From positions 20,956,001 through 21,020,000 of the forward strand of contig OX637295.1 of assembly GCA_951799445.1 (NCBI GenBank): DNA of 64,000 nucleotides, written 5' to 3'. A model generated the notes under the pieces. That model searched no databases. It had not been told where the DNA came from and saw only the letters and a list, made by a program, of their open reading frames with translations. Origin of the DNA: Pseudisothecium myosuroides. Its lineage: Eukaryota; Streptophyta; Bryopsida; Hypnales; Lembophyllaceae. The position numbers were made by a program, and so were the translations under genes. This document shows positions 22,601-34,600 of the stretch, one piece after another; position 1 is the first letter of the stretch; each line of letters begins with the position of its first letter.

Positions 22601-25600
22601 GGCCTACGCCACCCTCTCCAACGTCGGCGGAGATAGCGGCTTCCTTCTCCTCTTCCTCCACGGACGTGACCGCGGCCATCTCTTGCTTGGTAGAAGGAAC
22701 CTCTTCCTTGGCCACCGGGTCAACCACGCTCATCTCCTCAACAATTGGAGAAGGTGTGGTGTCTTCAAGCTTTGGCGCCTCCTCGGGTTCTCCAACGGAC
22801 GTAGGGGCTTCCTCCTCCTTCTCCTCCTCCACACTTGGCACATGGGAAATCGCCTCCTCGTCCTCACGGCCTACGCCACCCTCTCCAACGTGGGCGGAGA
22901 TAGCGCCTTCCTTCTCCTCTTCCTCCAGGGACGTGACCGCGGCCATCTCTTGCTCGGTAGGAGGAACCTCTTCCTTGGCCACCGGGTCAACCACGCTCAT
23001 CTCCTCAACAATTGGAGAAGGTGTGGTGTCTTCAAGCTTTGGCGCCTCCTCGGGTTCTCCAACGGACGTAGGGGCTTCCTCCTCCTTCTCCTCCTCCACA
23101 CTTGGCACATGGGAAATCGCCTCCTCGTCCTCACGGCCTACGCCACCCTCTCCAACGTGGGCGGAGATAGCGCCTTCCTTCTCCTCTTCCTCCAGGGACG
23201 TGACCGCGGCCATCTCTTGCTCGGTAGGAGGAACCTCTTCCTTGGCCACCGGGTCAACCACGCTCTTCTCCTCAACAATTGGAGAAGGTGTGGTGTCTTC
23301 AAGCTTTGGCGCCTCCTCGGGTTCTCCAACGGGCGTAGGGGATTCCTCCTCCTTCTCCTCCTCCACACTTGGCACATGGGAAATCCCCTCCTCGTCCTCA
23401 TGGCCTACGCCACCCTCTCCAACGTGGGCGGAGATAGCGGCTTCCTTCTCCTCTTCCTCCACGGACGAGACCGCGGCCATCTCTTGCTTGGTAGGAGGAA
23501 CCTCTTCCTTGGCCACCGGGTCAACCACGCTCATCTCCTCAACAATTGGAGAAGGTGTGGTGTCTTCAAGCTTTGGCGCCTCCTCGGGTTCTCCAACGGA
23601 CGTAGGGGCTTCCTCCTCCTTCTCCTCCTCCACACTTGGCACATGGGAAATCGCCTCCTCGTCCTCACGGCCTACGCCACCCTCTCCAACGTGGGCGGAG
23701 ATAGCGCCTTCCTTCTCCTCTTCCTCCAGGGACGTGACCGCGACCATTTCTTGCTCGGTAGGAGGAACCTCTTCCTTGGCCACCGGGTCAACCACGCTCT
23801 TCTCCTCAACAATTGGAGAAGGTGTGGTGTCTTCAAGCTTTGGCGCCTCCTCGGGTTCTCCAACGGGCGTAGGGGATTCCTCCTCCTTCTCCTCCTCCAC
23901 ACTTGGCACATGGGAAATCCCCTCCTCGTCCTCATGGCCTACGCCACCCTCTCCAACGTGGGCGGAGATAGCGGCTTCCTTCTCCTCTTCCTCCACGGAC
24001 GAGACCGCGGCCATCTCTTGCTTGGTAGGAGGAACCTCTTCCTTGGCCACCGGGTCAACCACGCTCATCTCCTCAACAATTGGAGAAGGTGTGGTGTCTT
24101 CAAGCTTTGGCGCCTCCTCGGGTTCTCCAACGGGCGTAGGGGATTCCTCCTCCTTCTCCTTCTCCACACTTGGCACATGGGAAATCCCCTCCTCGTCCTC
24201 ACGGCCTACGCCACCCTCTCCAACGTCGGCGGAGATAGCGGCTTCCTTCTCCTCTTCCTCCACGGACGTGACCGCGGCCATCTCTTGCTTGGTAGAAGGA
24301 ACCTCTTCCTTGGCCACCGGGTCAACCACGCTCATCTCCTCAACAATTGCAGAAGGTTTGGTGTCTTCAAGCTTTGGCGCCTCCTCGGGTTCTCCAACGG
24401 GCGTAGGGGCTTCCTCCTCCTTCTCCACACTTGGCACATGGGAAATCTCCTCCTCGTCCTCACGGCCTACGCGACCCTCTCCAACGTGGGCGGAGATAGC
24501 ACCTTCCTTTTCCTCTTCCTCCAGGGACGTGACCGCGGCCATCTCTTGCTCGGTAGGAGGAACCTCTTCCTTGGCCACCGGGTCAACCACGCTCATCTCC
24601 TCAACAATTGGAGAAGGTGTGGTGTCTTCAAGCTTTGGCGCCTCCTCGGGTTCTCCAACGGACGTAGGGGCTTCCTCCTCCTTCTCCTCCTCCACACTTG
24701 GCACATGGGAAATCGCCTCCTCGTCCTCACGGCCTACGCCACCCTCTCCAACGTGGGCGGAGATAGCGCCTTCCTTCTCCTCTTCCTCCAGGGACGTGAC
24801 CGCGGCCATCTCTTGCTCGGTAGGAGGAACCTCTTCCTTGGCCACCGGGTCAACCACGCTCTTCTCCTCAGCAATTGGAGAAGGTGTGGTGTCTTCAAGC
24901 TTTGGCGCCTCCTCGGGTTCTCCAACGGGCGTAGGGGCTTCCTCCTCCTTCTCCTCCTCCACACTTGGCACATGGGAAATCTCCTCCTCGTCCTCATGGC
25001 CTACGCCACCCTCTCCAACGTGGGCGGAGATAGCGGCTTCCTTCTCCTCTTCCTCCACGGACGTGACCGCGGCCATCTCTTGCTCGGTAGGAGGAACCTC
25101 TTCCTTAGCCACCGGGTCAACCACGCTCATCTCCTCAACAATTGGAGAAGGTGTGGTGTCTTCAAGCTTTGGCGCCTCCTCGGGTTCTCCAACGGGCGTA
25201 GGGGCTTCCTCCTCCTTCTCCTCCTCCACACTTGGCACATGGGAAATCCGCTCCTCGTCCTCATGGCCTACGCCACCCTCTCCAACGTGGGCGGAGATAG
25301 CGGCTTCCTTCTCCTCTTCCTCCACGGACGGGACCGCGGCCATCTCTTGCTCGGTAGGAGGAACCTCTTCCTTGGCCACCGGGTCAACCACGCTCATCTC
25401 CTCAACAATTGGAGAAGGTGTGGTGTCTTCAAGCTTTGGCGCCTCCTCGGGTTCTCCAACGGGCGTAGGGGATTCCTCCTCCTTCTCCTCCTCCACACTT
25501 GGCACATGGGAAATCCCCTCCTCGTCCTCATGGCCTACGCCACCCTCTCCAACGTGGGCGGAGATAGCGGCTTCCTTCTCCTCTTCCTCCACGGACGGGA

Positions 25601-28600
25601 CCGCGGCCATCTCTTGCTTGGTAGGAGGAACCTCTTCCTTGGCCACCGGGTCAACCACGCTCATCTCCTCAACAATTGGAGAAGGTGTGGTGTCTTCAAG
25701 CTTTGGCGCCTCCTCGGGTTCTCCAACGGGCGTAGGGGATTCCTCCTCCTCCTCCACACTTGGCACATGGGAAATCTCCTCCTCGTCCTCACGGCCTACG
25801 CCACCCTCTCCAACATAAGCGGGGATAGTGGCTTCCTTCCCCTCTTCCTCCAGGGACGTGACCGCGGCCATTTCTTGCTTGGTAGGAGGAACCTCTTCCT
25901 TGGCCACCGGGTCAACCACGCTCATCTCCTCAACAATTGGAGAAGGTGTGGTGTCTTCAAGCTTTGGCGCCTCCTCGGGTTCTCCAACGGGCGTAGGGGC
26001 TTCCTCCTCCTTCTCCTCCTCCACACTTGGCACATGGGAAATCCGCTCCTCGTCCTCATGGCCTACGCCACCTTCTCCAACGTGGGCGGGGATAGTGGCT
26101 TCCTTCCCCTCTTCTTCCAGGGACAGGACCGCGGCCATCTCTTGCTCGGTAGGAGGAACCTCTTCCTTGGCCACCGGGTCAACCACGCTCATCTCCTCAA
26201 CAATTGGAGAAGGTGTGGTGTCTTCAAGCTTTGGCGCCTCCTCGGGTTCTCCAACGGGCGTAGGGGCTTCCTCCTCCTCCTCCACACTTGGCACATGGGA
26301 AATCTCCTCCTCGTCCTCACGGCCTACGCCACCCTCTCCAACGTGGGCGGGGATAGTGGCTTCCTTCCCCTCTTCTTCCAGGGACGTGACCGCGGCCATC
26401 TCTTGCTCGGTAGGAGGAACCTCTTCCTTGGCCACCGGGTCAACCACGCTCATCTCCTCAACAATTGGAGAAGGTGTGGTGTCTTCAAGCTTTGGCGCCT
26501 CCTCGGGTTCTCCAACGGGCGTAGGGGCTTCCTCCTCCTTCTCCTCCTCCACACTTGGCACATGGGAAATCCGCTCCTCCTCCTCACGGCCTACGCCACC
26601 TTCTCCAACGTGGGCGGGGATAGTGGCTTCCTTCTCCTCTTCCTGCACAGACGGGACCGCGGCCATCTCTTGCTCGGTAGGAGGAACCTCTTCCTTGGCC
26701 ACCGGGTCAACCACGCTCATCTCCTCAACAATTGGAGAAGGTGTGGTGTCTTCAAGCTTTGGCGCCTCCTCGGATTCTCCAACGGGCGTAGGGGCTTCCT
26801 CCTCCTTCTCCTCCGCCACACTTGGCACATGGGAAATCCGCTCCTCGTCCTCATGGCCTACGCCACCCTCTCCAACGTGGGCGGAGATAGCGGCTTCCTT
26901 CTCCTCTTCCTGCACAGACGGGACCGTGGCCATCTCTTGCTCGGTAGGAGGAACCTCTTCCTTGGCCACCGGGTCAACCACGCTCATCTCCTCAACAATT
27001 GGAGAAGGTGTGGTGTCTTCAAGCTTTGGCGCCTCCTCGGGTTCTCCAACGGGCGTAGGGGCTTCCTCCTCCTTCTCCACACTTGGCACATGGGAAATCC
27101 GCTCCTCGTCCTCATGGCCTACGCCACCCTCTCCAACGTGGGTGGAGATAGCACCTTCCTTCTCCTCTTCCTCCAGGGATGGGACCGCGGCCATCTCTTG
27201 CTCGGTAGGAGGAACCTCTTCCTTGGCCACCGGGTCAACCACGCTCTTCTCCTCAACAATTGGAGAAGGTTTGCTGTCTTCAAGCTTTGGCGCCTCCTCG
27301 GGTTCTCCAACGGGCGTAGGGGCTTCCTCCTCCTTCTCCTCCTCCACACTTGGCACATGGGAAATCCGCTCCTCGTCCTCATGGCCTACGCCACCCTCTC
27401 CAACGTGGGCGGGGATAGCGCCTTCCTTCTCCTCTTCCTCCAAGGACGGGACCGCGGCCATCTCTTGCTCGGTAGGAGGAACCTCTTCCTTGGCCACCGG
27501 GTCAACCACGCTCATCTCCTCAACAATTGGAGAAGGTGTGGTGTCTTCAAGCTTTGGCGCCTCCTCGGGTTCTCCAACGGGCGTAGGGGCTTCCTCCTCC
27601 TTCTCCTCCTCCACACTTGGCACATGGGAAATCCGCTCCTCGTCCTCATGGCCTACGCCACCCTCTCCAACGTGGGCGGGGATAGCGCCTTCCTTCTCCT
27701 CTTCCTCCACGGACGGGACCGCGGCCATCTCTTGCTCGGTAGGAGGAACCTCTTCCTTGGCCACCGGGTCAACCACGCTCATCTCCTCAACAATTGGAGA
27801 AGGTGTGGTGTCTTCAAGCTTTGCCGCCTCCTCGGATTCTCCAACGGGCGTAGGGGCTTCCTCCTCCTTCTCCTCCTCCACACTTGGCACATGGGAAATC
27901 CGCTCCTCGTCCTCATGGCCTACGCCACCCTCTCCAACGTGGGCGGAGATAGCGGCTTCCTTCTCCTCTTCCTCCACGGACGGGACCGCGGCCATCTCTT
28001 GCTCGGTAGGAGGAACCTCCTCCTTAGCCACCGGGTCAACCACGCTCATCTCCTCAACAATTGGAGAAGGTGTGGTGTCTTCAAGCTTTGGCGCCTCCTC
28101 GGGTTCTCCAACGGACGTAGGGGCTTCCTCCTCCTTCTCCTCCTCCACACTTGGCACATGGGAAATCGCCTCCTCGTCCTCACGGCCTACGCCACCCTCT
28201 CCAACGTGGGCGGAGATAGCGCCTTCCTTCTCCTCTTCCTCCAGGGACGTGACCGCGGCCATCTCTTGCTCGGTAGGAGGAACCTCTTCCTTGGCCACCG
28301 GGTCAACCACGCTCATCTCCTCAACAATTGGAGAAGGTGTGGTGTCTTCAAGCTTTGGCGCCTCCTCGGGTTCTCCAACGGGCGTAGGGGCTTCCTCCTC
28401 CTTCTCCTCCTCCACACTTGGCACATGGGAAATCCGCTCCTCGTCCTCATGGCCTACGCCACCCTCTCCAACGTGGGCGGGGATAGCGCCTTCCTTCTCC
28501 TCTTCCTCCAGGGACGGGACCGCGGCCATCTCTTGCTCGGTAGGAGGAACCTCTTCCTTGGCCACCGGGTCAACCACGCTCATCTCCTCAACAATTGGAG

Positions 28601-31600
28601 AAGGTGTGGTGTCTTCAAGCTTTGGCGCCTCCTCGGGTTCTCCAACGGGCGTAGGGGATTCCTCCTCCTTCTCCTCCTCCACACTTGGCACATGGGAAAT
28701 CCGCTCCTCGTCCTCATGGCCTACGCCACCCTCTCCAACGTGGGCGGAGATAGCGGCTTCCTTCTCCTCTTCCTCCACGGACGGGACCGCGGCCATCTCT
28801 TGCTCGGTAGGAGGAACCTCTTCCTTGGCCACCGGGTCAACCACGCTCATCTCCTCAACAATTGGAGAAGGTGTGGTGTCTTCAAGCTTTGGCGCCTCCT
28901 CGGGTTCTCCAACGGGCGTAGGGGCTTCCTCCTCCTTCTCCTCCTCCACACTTGGCACATGGGAAATCCGCTCCTCGTCCTCATGGCCTACGCCACCCTC
29001 TCCAACGTGGGCGGGGATAGCGCCTTCCTTCTCCTCTTCCTCCAGGGACGGGACCGCGGCCATCTCTTGCTCGGTAGGAGGAACCTCTTCCTTGGCCACC
29101 GGGTCAACCACACTCTTCTCCTCAACAATTGGAGAAGGTGTGGTGTCTTCAAGCTTTGGCGCCTCCTCGGGTTCTCCAACGGGCGTAGGGGCTTCCTCCT
29201 CCTTCTCCACACTTGGCACATGGGAAATCCGCTCCTCGTCCTCATGGCCTACGCCACCCTCTCCAACGTGGGCGGAGATAGCGCCTTCCTTCTCCTCTTC
29301 CTCCAGGGACGTGACCGCGGCCATCTCTTGCTCGGTAGGAGGAACCTCTTCCTTAGCCACCGGGTCAACCACGCTCATCTCCTCAACAATTGGAGAAGGT
29401 GTGGTGTCTTCAAGCTTTGGCGCCTCCTCGGGTTCTCCAACGGGCGTAGGGGCTTCCTCCTCCTTCTCCTCCTCCACACTTGGCACATGGGAAATCCGCT
29501 CCTCGTCCTCATGGCCTACGCCACCCTCTCCAACGTGGGCGGGGATAGCGCCTTCCTTCTCCTCTTCCTCCAAGGACGGGACCGCGGCCATCTCTTGCTC
29601 GGTAGGAGGAACCTCTTCCTTGGCCACCGGGTCAACCACGCTCATCTCCTCAACAATTGGAGAAGGTGTGGTGTCTTCAAGCTTTGGCGCCTCCTCGGGT
29701 TCTCCAACGGGCGTAGGGGCTTCCTCCTCCTTCTCCTCCTCCACACTTGGCACATGGGAAATCCGCTCCTCGTCCTCATGGCCTACGCCACCCTCTCCAA
29801 CGTGGGCGGGGATAGCGCCTTCCTTCTCCTCTTCCTCCAAGGACGGGACCGCGGCCATCTCTTGCTCGGTAGGAGGAACCTCTTCCTTGGCCACCGGGTC
29901 AACCACGCTCATCTCCTCAACAATTGGAGAAGGTGTGGTGTCTTCAAGCTTTGGCGCCTCCTCGGGTTCTCCAACGGGCGTAGGGGATTCCTCCTCCTTC
30001 TCCTCCTCCACACTTGGCACATGGGAAATCCGCTCCTCGTCCTCATGGCCTACGCCACCCTCTCCAACGTGGGCGGAGATAGCGGCTTCCTTCTCCTCTT
30101 CCTCCACGGACGTGACCGCGGCCATCTCTTGCTGGGTAGGAGGAACCTCTTCCTTGGCCACCGGGTCAACCACGCTCTTCTCCTCAACAATTGGAGAAGG
30201 TGTGGTGTCTTCAAGCTTTGGCGCCTCCTCGGGTTCTCCAACGGGCGTAGGGGCTTCCTCCTCCTTCTCCTCCTCCACACTTGGCACATGGGAAATCCGC
30301 TCCTCGTCCTCATGGCCTACGCCACCCTCTCCAACGTGGGCGGGGATAGCGCCTTCCTTCTCCTCTTCCTCCAGGGACGTGACCGCGGCCATCTCTTGCT
30401 CGGTAGGAGGAACCTCTTCCTTGGCCACCGGGTCAACCACGCTCATCTCCTCAACAATTGGAGAAGGTGTGGTGTCTTCAAGCTTTGGCGCCTCCTCGGG
30501 TTCTCCAACGGGCGTAGGGGATTCCTCCTCCTTCTCCTCCTCCACACTTGGCACATGGGAAATCCGCTCCTCGTCCTCATGGCCTACGCCACCCTCTCCA
30601 ACGTGGGCGGGGATAGCGCCTTCCTTCTCCTCTTCCTCCAGGGACGTGACCGCGGCCATCTCTTGCTCGGTAGGAGGAACCTCTTCCTTGGCCACCGGGT
30701 CAACCACGCTCATCTCTTCAACAATTGGAGAAGGTGTGGTGTCTTCAAGCTTTGGCGCCTCCTCGGGTTCTCCAACGGGCGTAGGGGATTCCTCCTCCTT
30801 CTCCTCCTCCACACTTGGCACATGGGAAATCCGCTCCTCGTCCTCATGGCCTACGCCACCCTCTCCAACGTGGGCGGGGATAGCGCCTTCCTTCTCCTCT
30901 TCCTCCAGGGACGGGACCGCGGCCATCTCTTGCTCGGTAGGAGGAACCTCTTCCTTGGCCACCGGGTCAACCACACTCTTCTCCTCAACAATTGGAGAAG
31001 GTGTGGTGTCTTCAAGCTTTGGCGCCTCCTCGGGTTCTCCAACGGGCGTAGGGGCTTCCTCCTCCTTCTCCACACTTGGCACATGGGAAATCCGCTCCTC
31101 GTCCTCATGGCCTACGCCACCCTCTCCAACGTGGGTGGAGATAGCACCTTCCTTCTCCTCTTCCTCCAGGGATGGGACCGCGGCCATCTCTTGCTCGGTA
31201 GGAGGAACCTCTTCCTTGGCCACCGGGTCAACCACGCTCTTCTCCTCAACAATTGGAGAAGGTTTGCTGTCTTCAAGCTTTGGCGCCTCCTCGGGTTCTC
31301 CAACGGGCGTAGGGGCTTCCTCCTCCTTCTCCTCCTCCACACTTGGCACATGGGAAATCGCCTCCTCGTCCTCACGGCCTACGCCACCCTCTCCAACGTG
31401 GGCGGGGATAGTGGCTTCCTTCCCCTCTTCCTCCACGGACGGGACCACGGCCATCTCTTGCTCGGTAGGAGGAACCTCTTCCTTAGCCACCGGGTCAACC
31501 ACGCTCATCTCCTCAGCAATTGGAGAAGGTGTGGTGTCTTCAAGCTTTGGCGCCTCCTCGGGTTCTCCAACGGGCGTAGGGGCTTCCTCCTCCTTCTCCA

Positions 31601-34600
31601 CACTTGGCACATGGGAAATCCCCTCCTGCTCCTCACGGCCTACGCCACCCTCTCCAACGTGGGCGGGGATAGCGCCTTCCTTCTCCTCTTCCTCCAGGGA
31701 CGGGACCGCGGCCATCTCTTGCTGGGTAGGAGGAACCTCTTCCTTGGCCACCGGGTCAACCACGCTCTTCTCCTCAACAATTGGAGAAGGTGTGGTGTCT
31801 TCAAGCTTTGGCGCCTCCTCGGGTTCTCCAACGGGCGTAGGGGCTTCCTCCTCCTTCTCCTCCTCCACACTTGGCACATGGGAAATCCGCTCCTCGTCCT
31901 CACGGCCTACGCCACCCTCTCCAACGTGGGCGGAGATAGCGGCTTCCTTCTCCTCTTCCTCCAGGGACGGGACCGCGGCCATCTCTTGCTCGGTAGGAGG
32001 AACCTCTTCCTTGGCCACCGAGTCAACCACGCTCATCTCCTCAACAATTGGAGAAGGTGTGGTGTCTTCAAGCTTTGGCGCCTCCTCGGATTCTCCAACG
32101 GGCGTAGGGGCTTCCTCCTCCTTCTCCTCCGCCACACTTGGCACATGGGAAATCCGCTCCTCGTCCTCATGGCCTACGCCACCCTCTCCAACGTGGGCGG
32201 GGATAGCGCCTTCCTTCTCCTCTTCCTCGAAGGACGGGACCGCGGCCATCTCTTGCTCGGTAGGAGGAACCTCTTCCTTGGCCACCGGGTCAACCACGCT
32301 CTTCTCCTCAACAATTGGAGAAGGTGTGGTGTCTTCAAGCTTTGGCGCCTCCTCGGGTTCTCCAACGGACGTAGGGGCTTCCTCCTCCTTCTCCTCCTCC
32401 ACACTTGGCACATGGGAAATCCGCTCCTCGTCCTCATGGCCTACGCCACCCTCTCCAACGTGGGCGGGGATAGCGCCTTCCTTCTCCTCTTCCTCCAGGG
32501 ACGGGACCGCGGCCATCTCTTGCTCGGTAGGAGGAACCTCTTCCTTGGCCACCGGGTCAACCACGCTCATCTCCTCAACAATTGGAGAAGGTGTGGTGTC
32601 TTCAAGCTTTGGCGCCTCCTCGGGTTCTCCAACGGGCGTAGGGGCTTCCTCCTCCTTCTCCTCCTCCACACCTGGCACATGGGAAATCCCCTCCTCGTCC
32701 TCATGGCCTACGCCACCTTCTCCAACGTGGGCGGGGATAGCGCCTTCCTTCTCCTCTTCCTCCAGGGACGGGACCGCGGCCATCTCTTGCTCGGTAGGAG
32801 GAACCTCTTCCTTGGCCACCGGGTCAACCTCGCTCTTCTCCTCAACAATTGGAGAAGGTGTGGTGTCTTCAAGCTTTGGCGCCTCCTCGGGTTCTCCAAC
32901 GGGCGTAGGGGCTTCCTCCTCCTTCTCCTCCTCCACACTTGGCACATGGGAAATCGCCTCCTCGTCCTCACGGCCTACGCCACCCTCTCCAACGTGGGCG
33001 GGGATAGTGGCTTCCTTCCCCTCTTCCTCCACGGACGGGACCACGGCCATCTCTTGCTTGGTAGGAGGAACCTCTTCCTTAGCCACCGGGTCAACCACGC
33101 TCATCTCCTCAACAATTGGAGAAGGTGTGGTGTCTTCAAGCTTTGGCGCCTCCTCGGGTTCTCCAACGGGCGTAGGGGCTTCCTCCTCCTTCTCCACACT
33201 TGGCACATGGGAAATCCCCTCCTGCTCCTCACGGCCTACGCCACCCTCTCCAACGTGGGCGGGGATAGCGCCTTCCTTCTCCTCTTCCTCCAGGGACGGG
33301 ACCGCGGCCATCTCTTGCTGGGTAGGAGGAACCTCTTCCTTGGCCACCGGGTCAACCACGCTCATCTCCTCAACAATTGGAGAAGGTGTGGTGTCTTCAA
33401 GCTTTGGCGCCTCCTCGGGTTCTCCAACGGGCGTAGGGGCTTCCTCCTCCTTCTCCTCCTCCACACTTGGCACATGGGAAATCCGCTCCTCGTCCTCACG
33501 GCCTACGCCACCCTCTCCAACGTGGGCGGAGATAGCGGCTTCCTTCTCCTCTTCCTCCAGGGACGGGACCGCGGCCATCTCTTGCTCGGTAGGAGGAACC
33601 TCTTCCTTGGCCACCGGGTCAACCACGCTCATCTCCTCAACAATTGGAGAAGGTGTGGTGTCTTCAAGCTTTGGCGCCTCCTCGGATTCTCCAACGGGCG
33701 TAGGGGCTTCCTCCTCCTTCTCCTCCGCCACACTTGGCACATGGGAAATCCGCTCCTCGTCCTCATGGCCTACGCCACCCTCTCCAACGTGGGCGGGGAT
33801 AGCGCCTTCCTTCTCCTCTTCCTCGAAGGACGGGACCGCGGCCATCTCTTGCTCGGTAGGAGGAACCTCTTCCTTGGCCACCGGGTCAACCACGCTCTTC
33901 TCCTCAACAATTGGAGAAGGTGTGGTGTCTTCAAGCTTTGGCGCCTCCTCGGGTTCTCCAACGGACGTAGGGGCTTCCTCCTCCTTCTCCTCCTCCACAC
34001 TTGGCACATGGGAAATCCGCTCCTCGTCCTCATGGCCTACGCCACCCTCTCCAACGTGGGCGGGGATAGCGCCTTCCTTCTCCTCTTCCTCCAGGGACGG
34101 GACCGCGGCCATCTCTTGCTCGGTAGGAGGAACCTCTTCCTTGGCCACCGGGTCAACCACGCTCATCTCCTCAACAATTGGAGAAGGTGTGGTGTCTTCA
34201 AGCTTTGGCGCCTCCTCGGGTTCTCCAACGGGCGTAGGGGATTCCTCCTCCTCCTCCTCCTCCACACTTGGCACATGGGAAATCCGCTCCTCGTCCTCAT
34301 GGCCTACGCCACCTTCTCCAACGTGGGCGGGGATAGCGCCTTCCTTCTCCTCTTCCTCCAGGGACGGGACCGCGGCCATCTCTTGCTCGGTAGGAGGAAC
34401 CTCTTCCTTGGCCACCGGGTCAACCACGCTCTTCTCCTCAACAATTGGAGAAGGTGTGGTGTCTTCAAGCTTTGGCGCCTCCTCGGGTTCTCCAACGGGC
34501 GTAGGGGCTTCCTCCTCCTTCTCCACACTTGGCACATGGGAAATCCGCTCCTCGTCCTCATGGCCTACGCCACCCTCTCCAACGTGGGCGGGGATAGCGC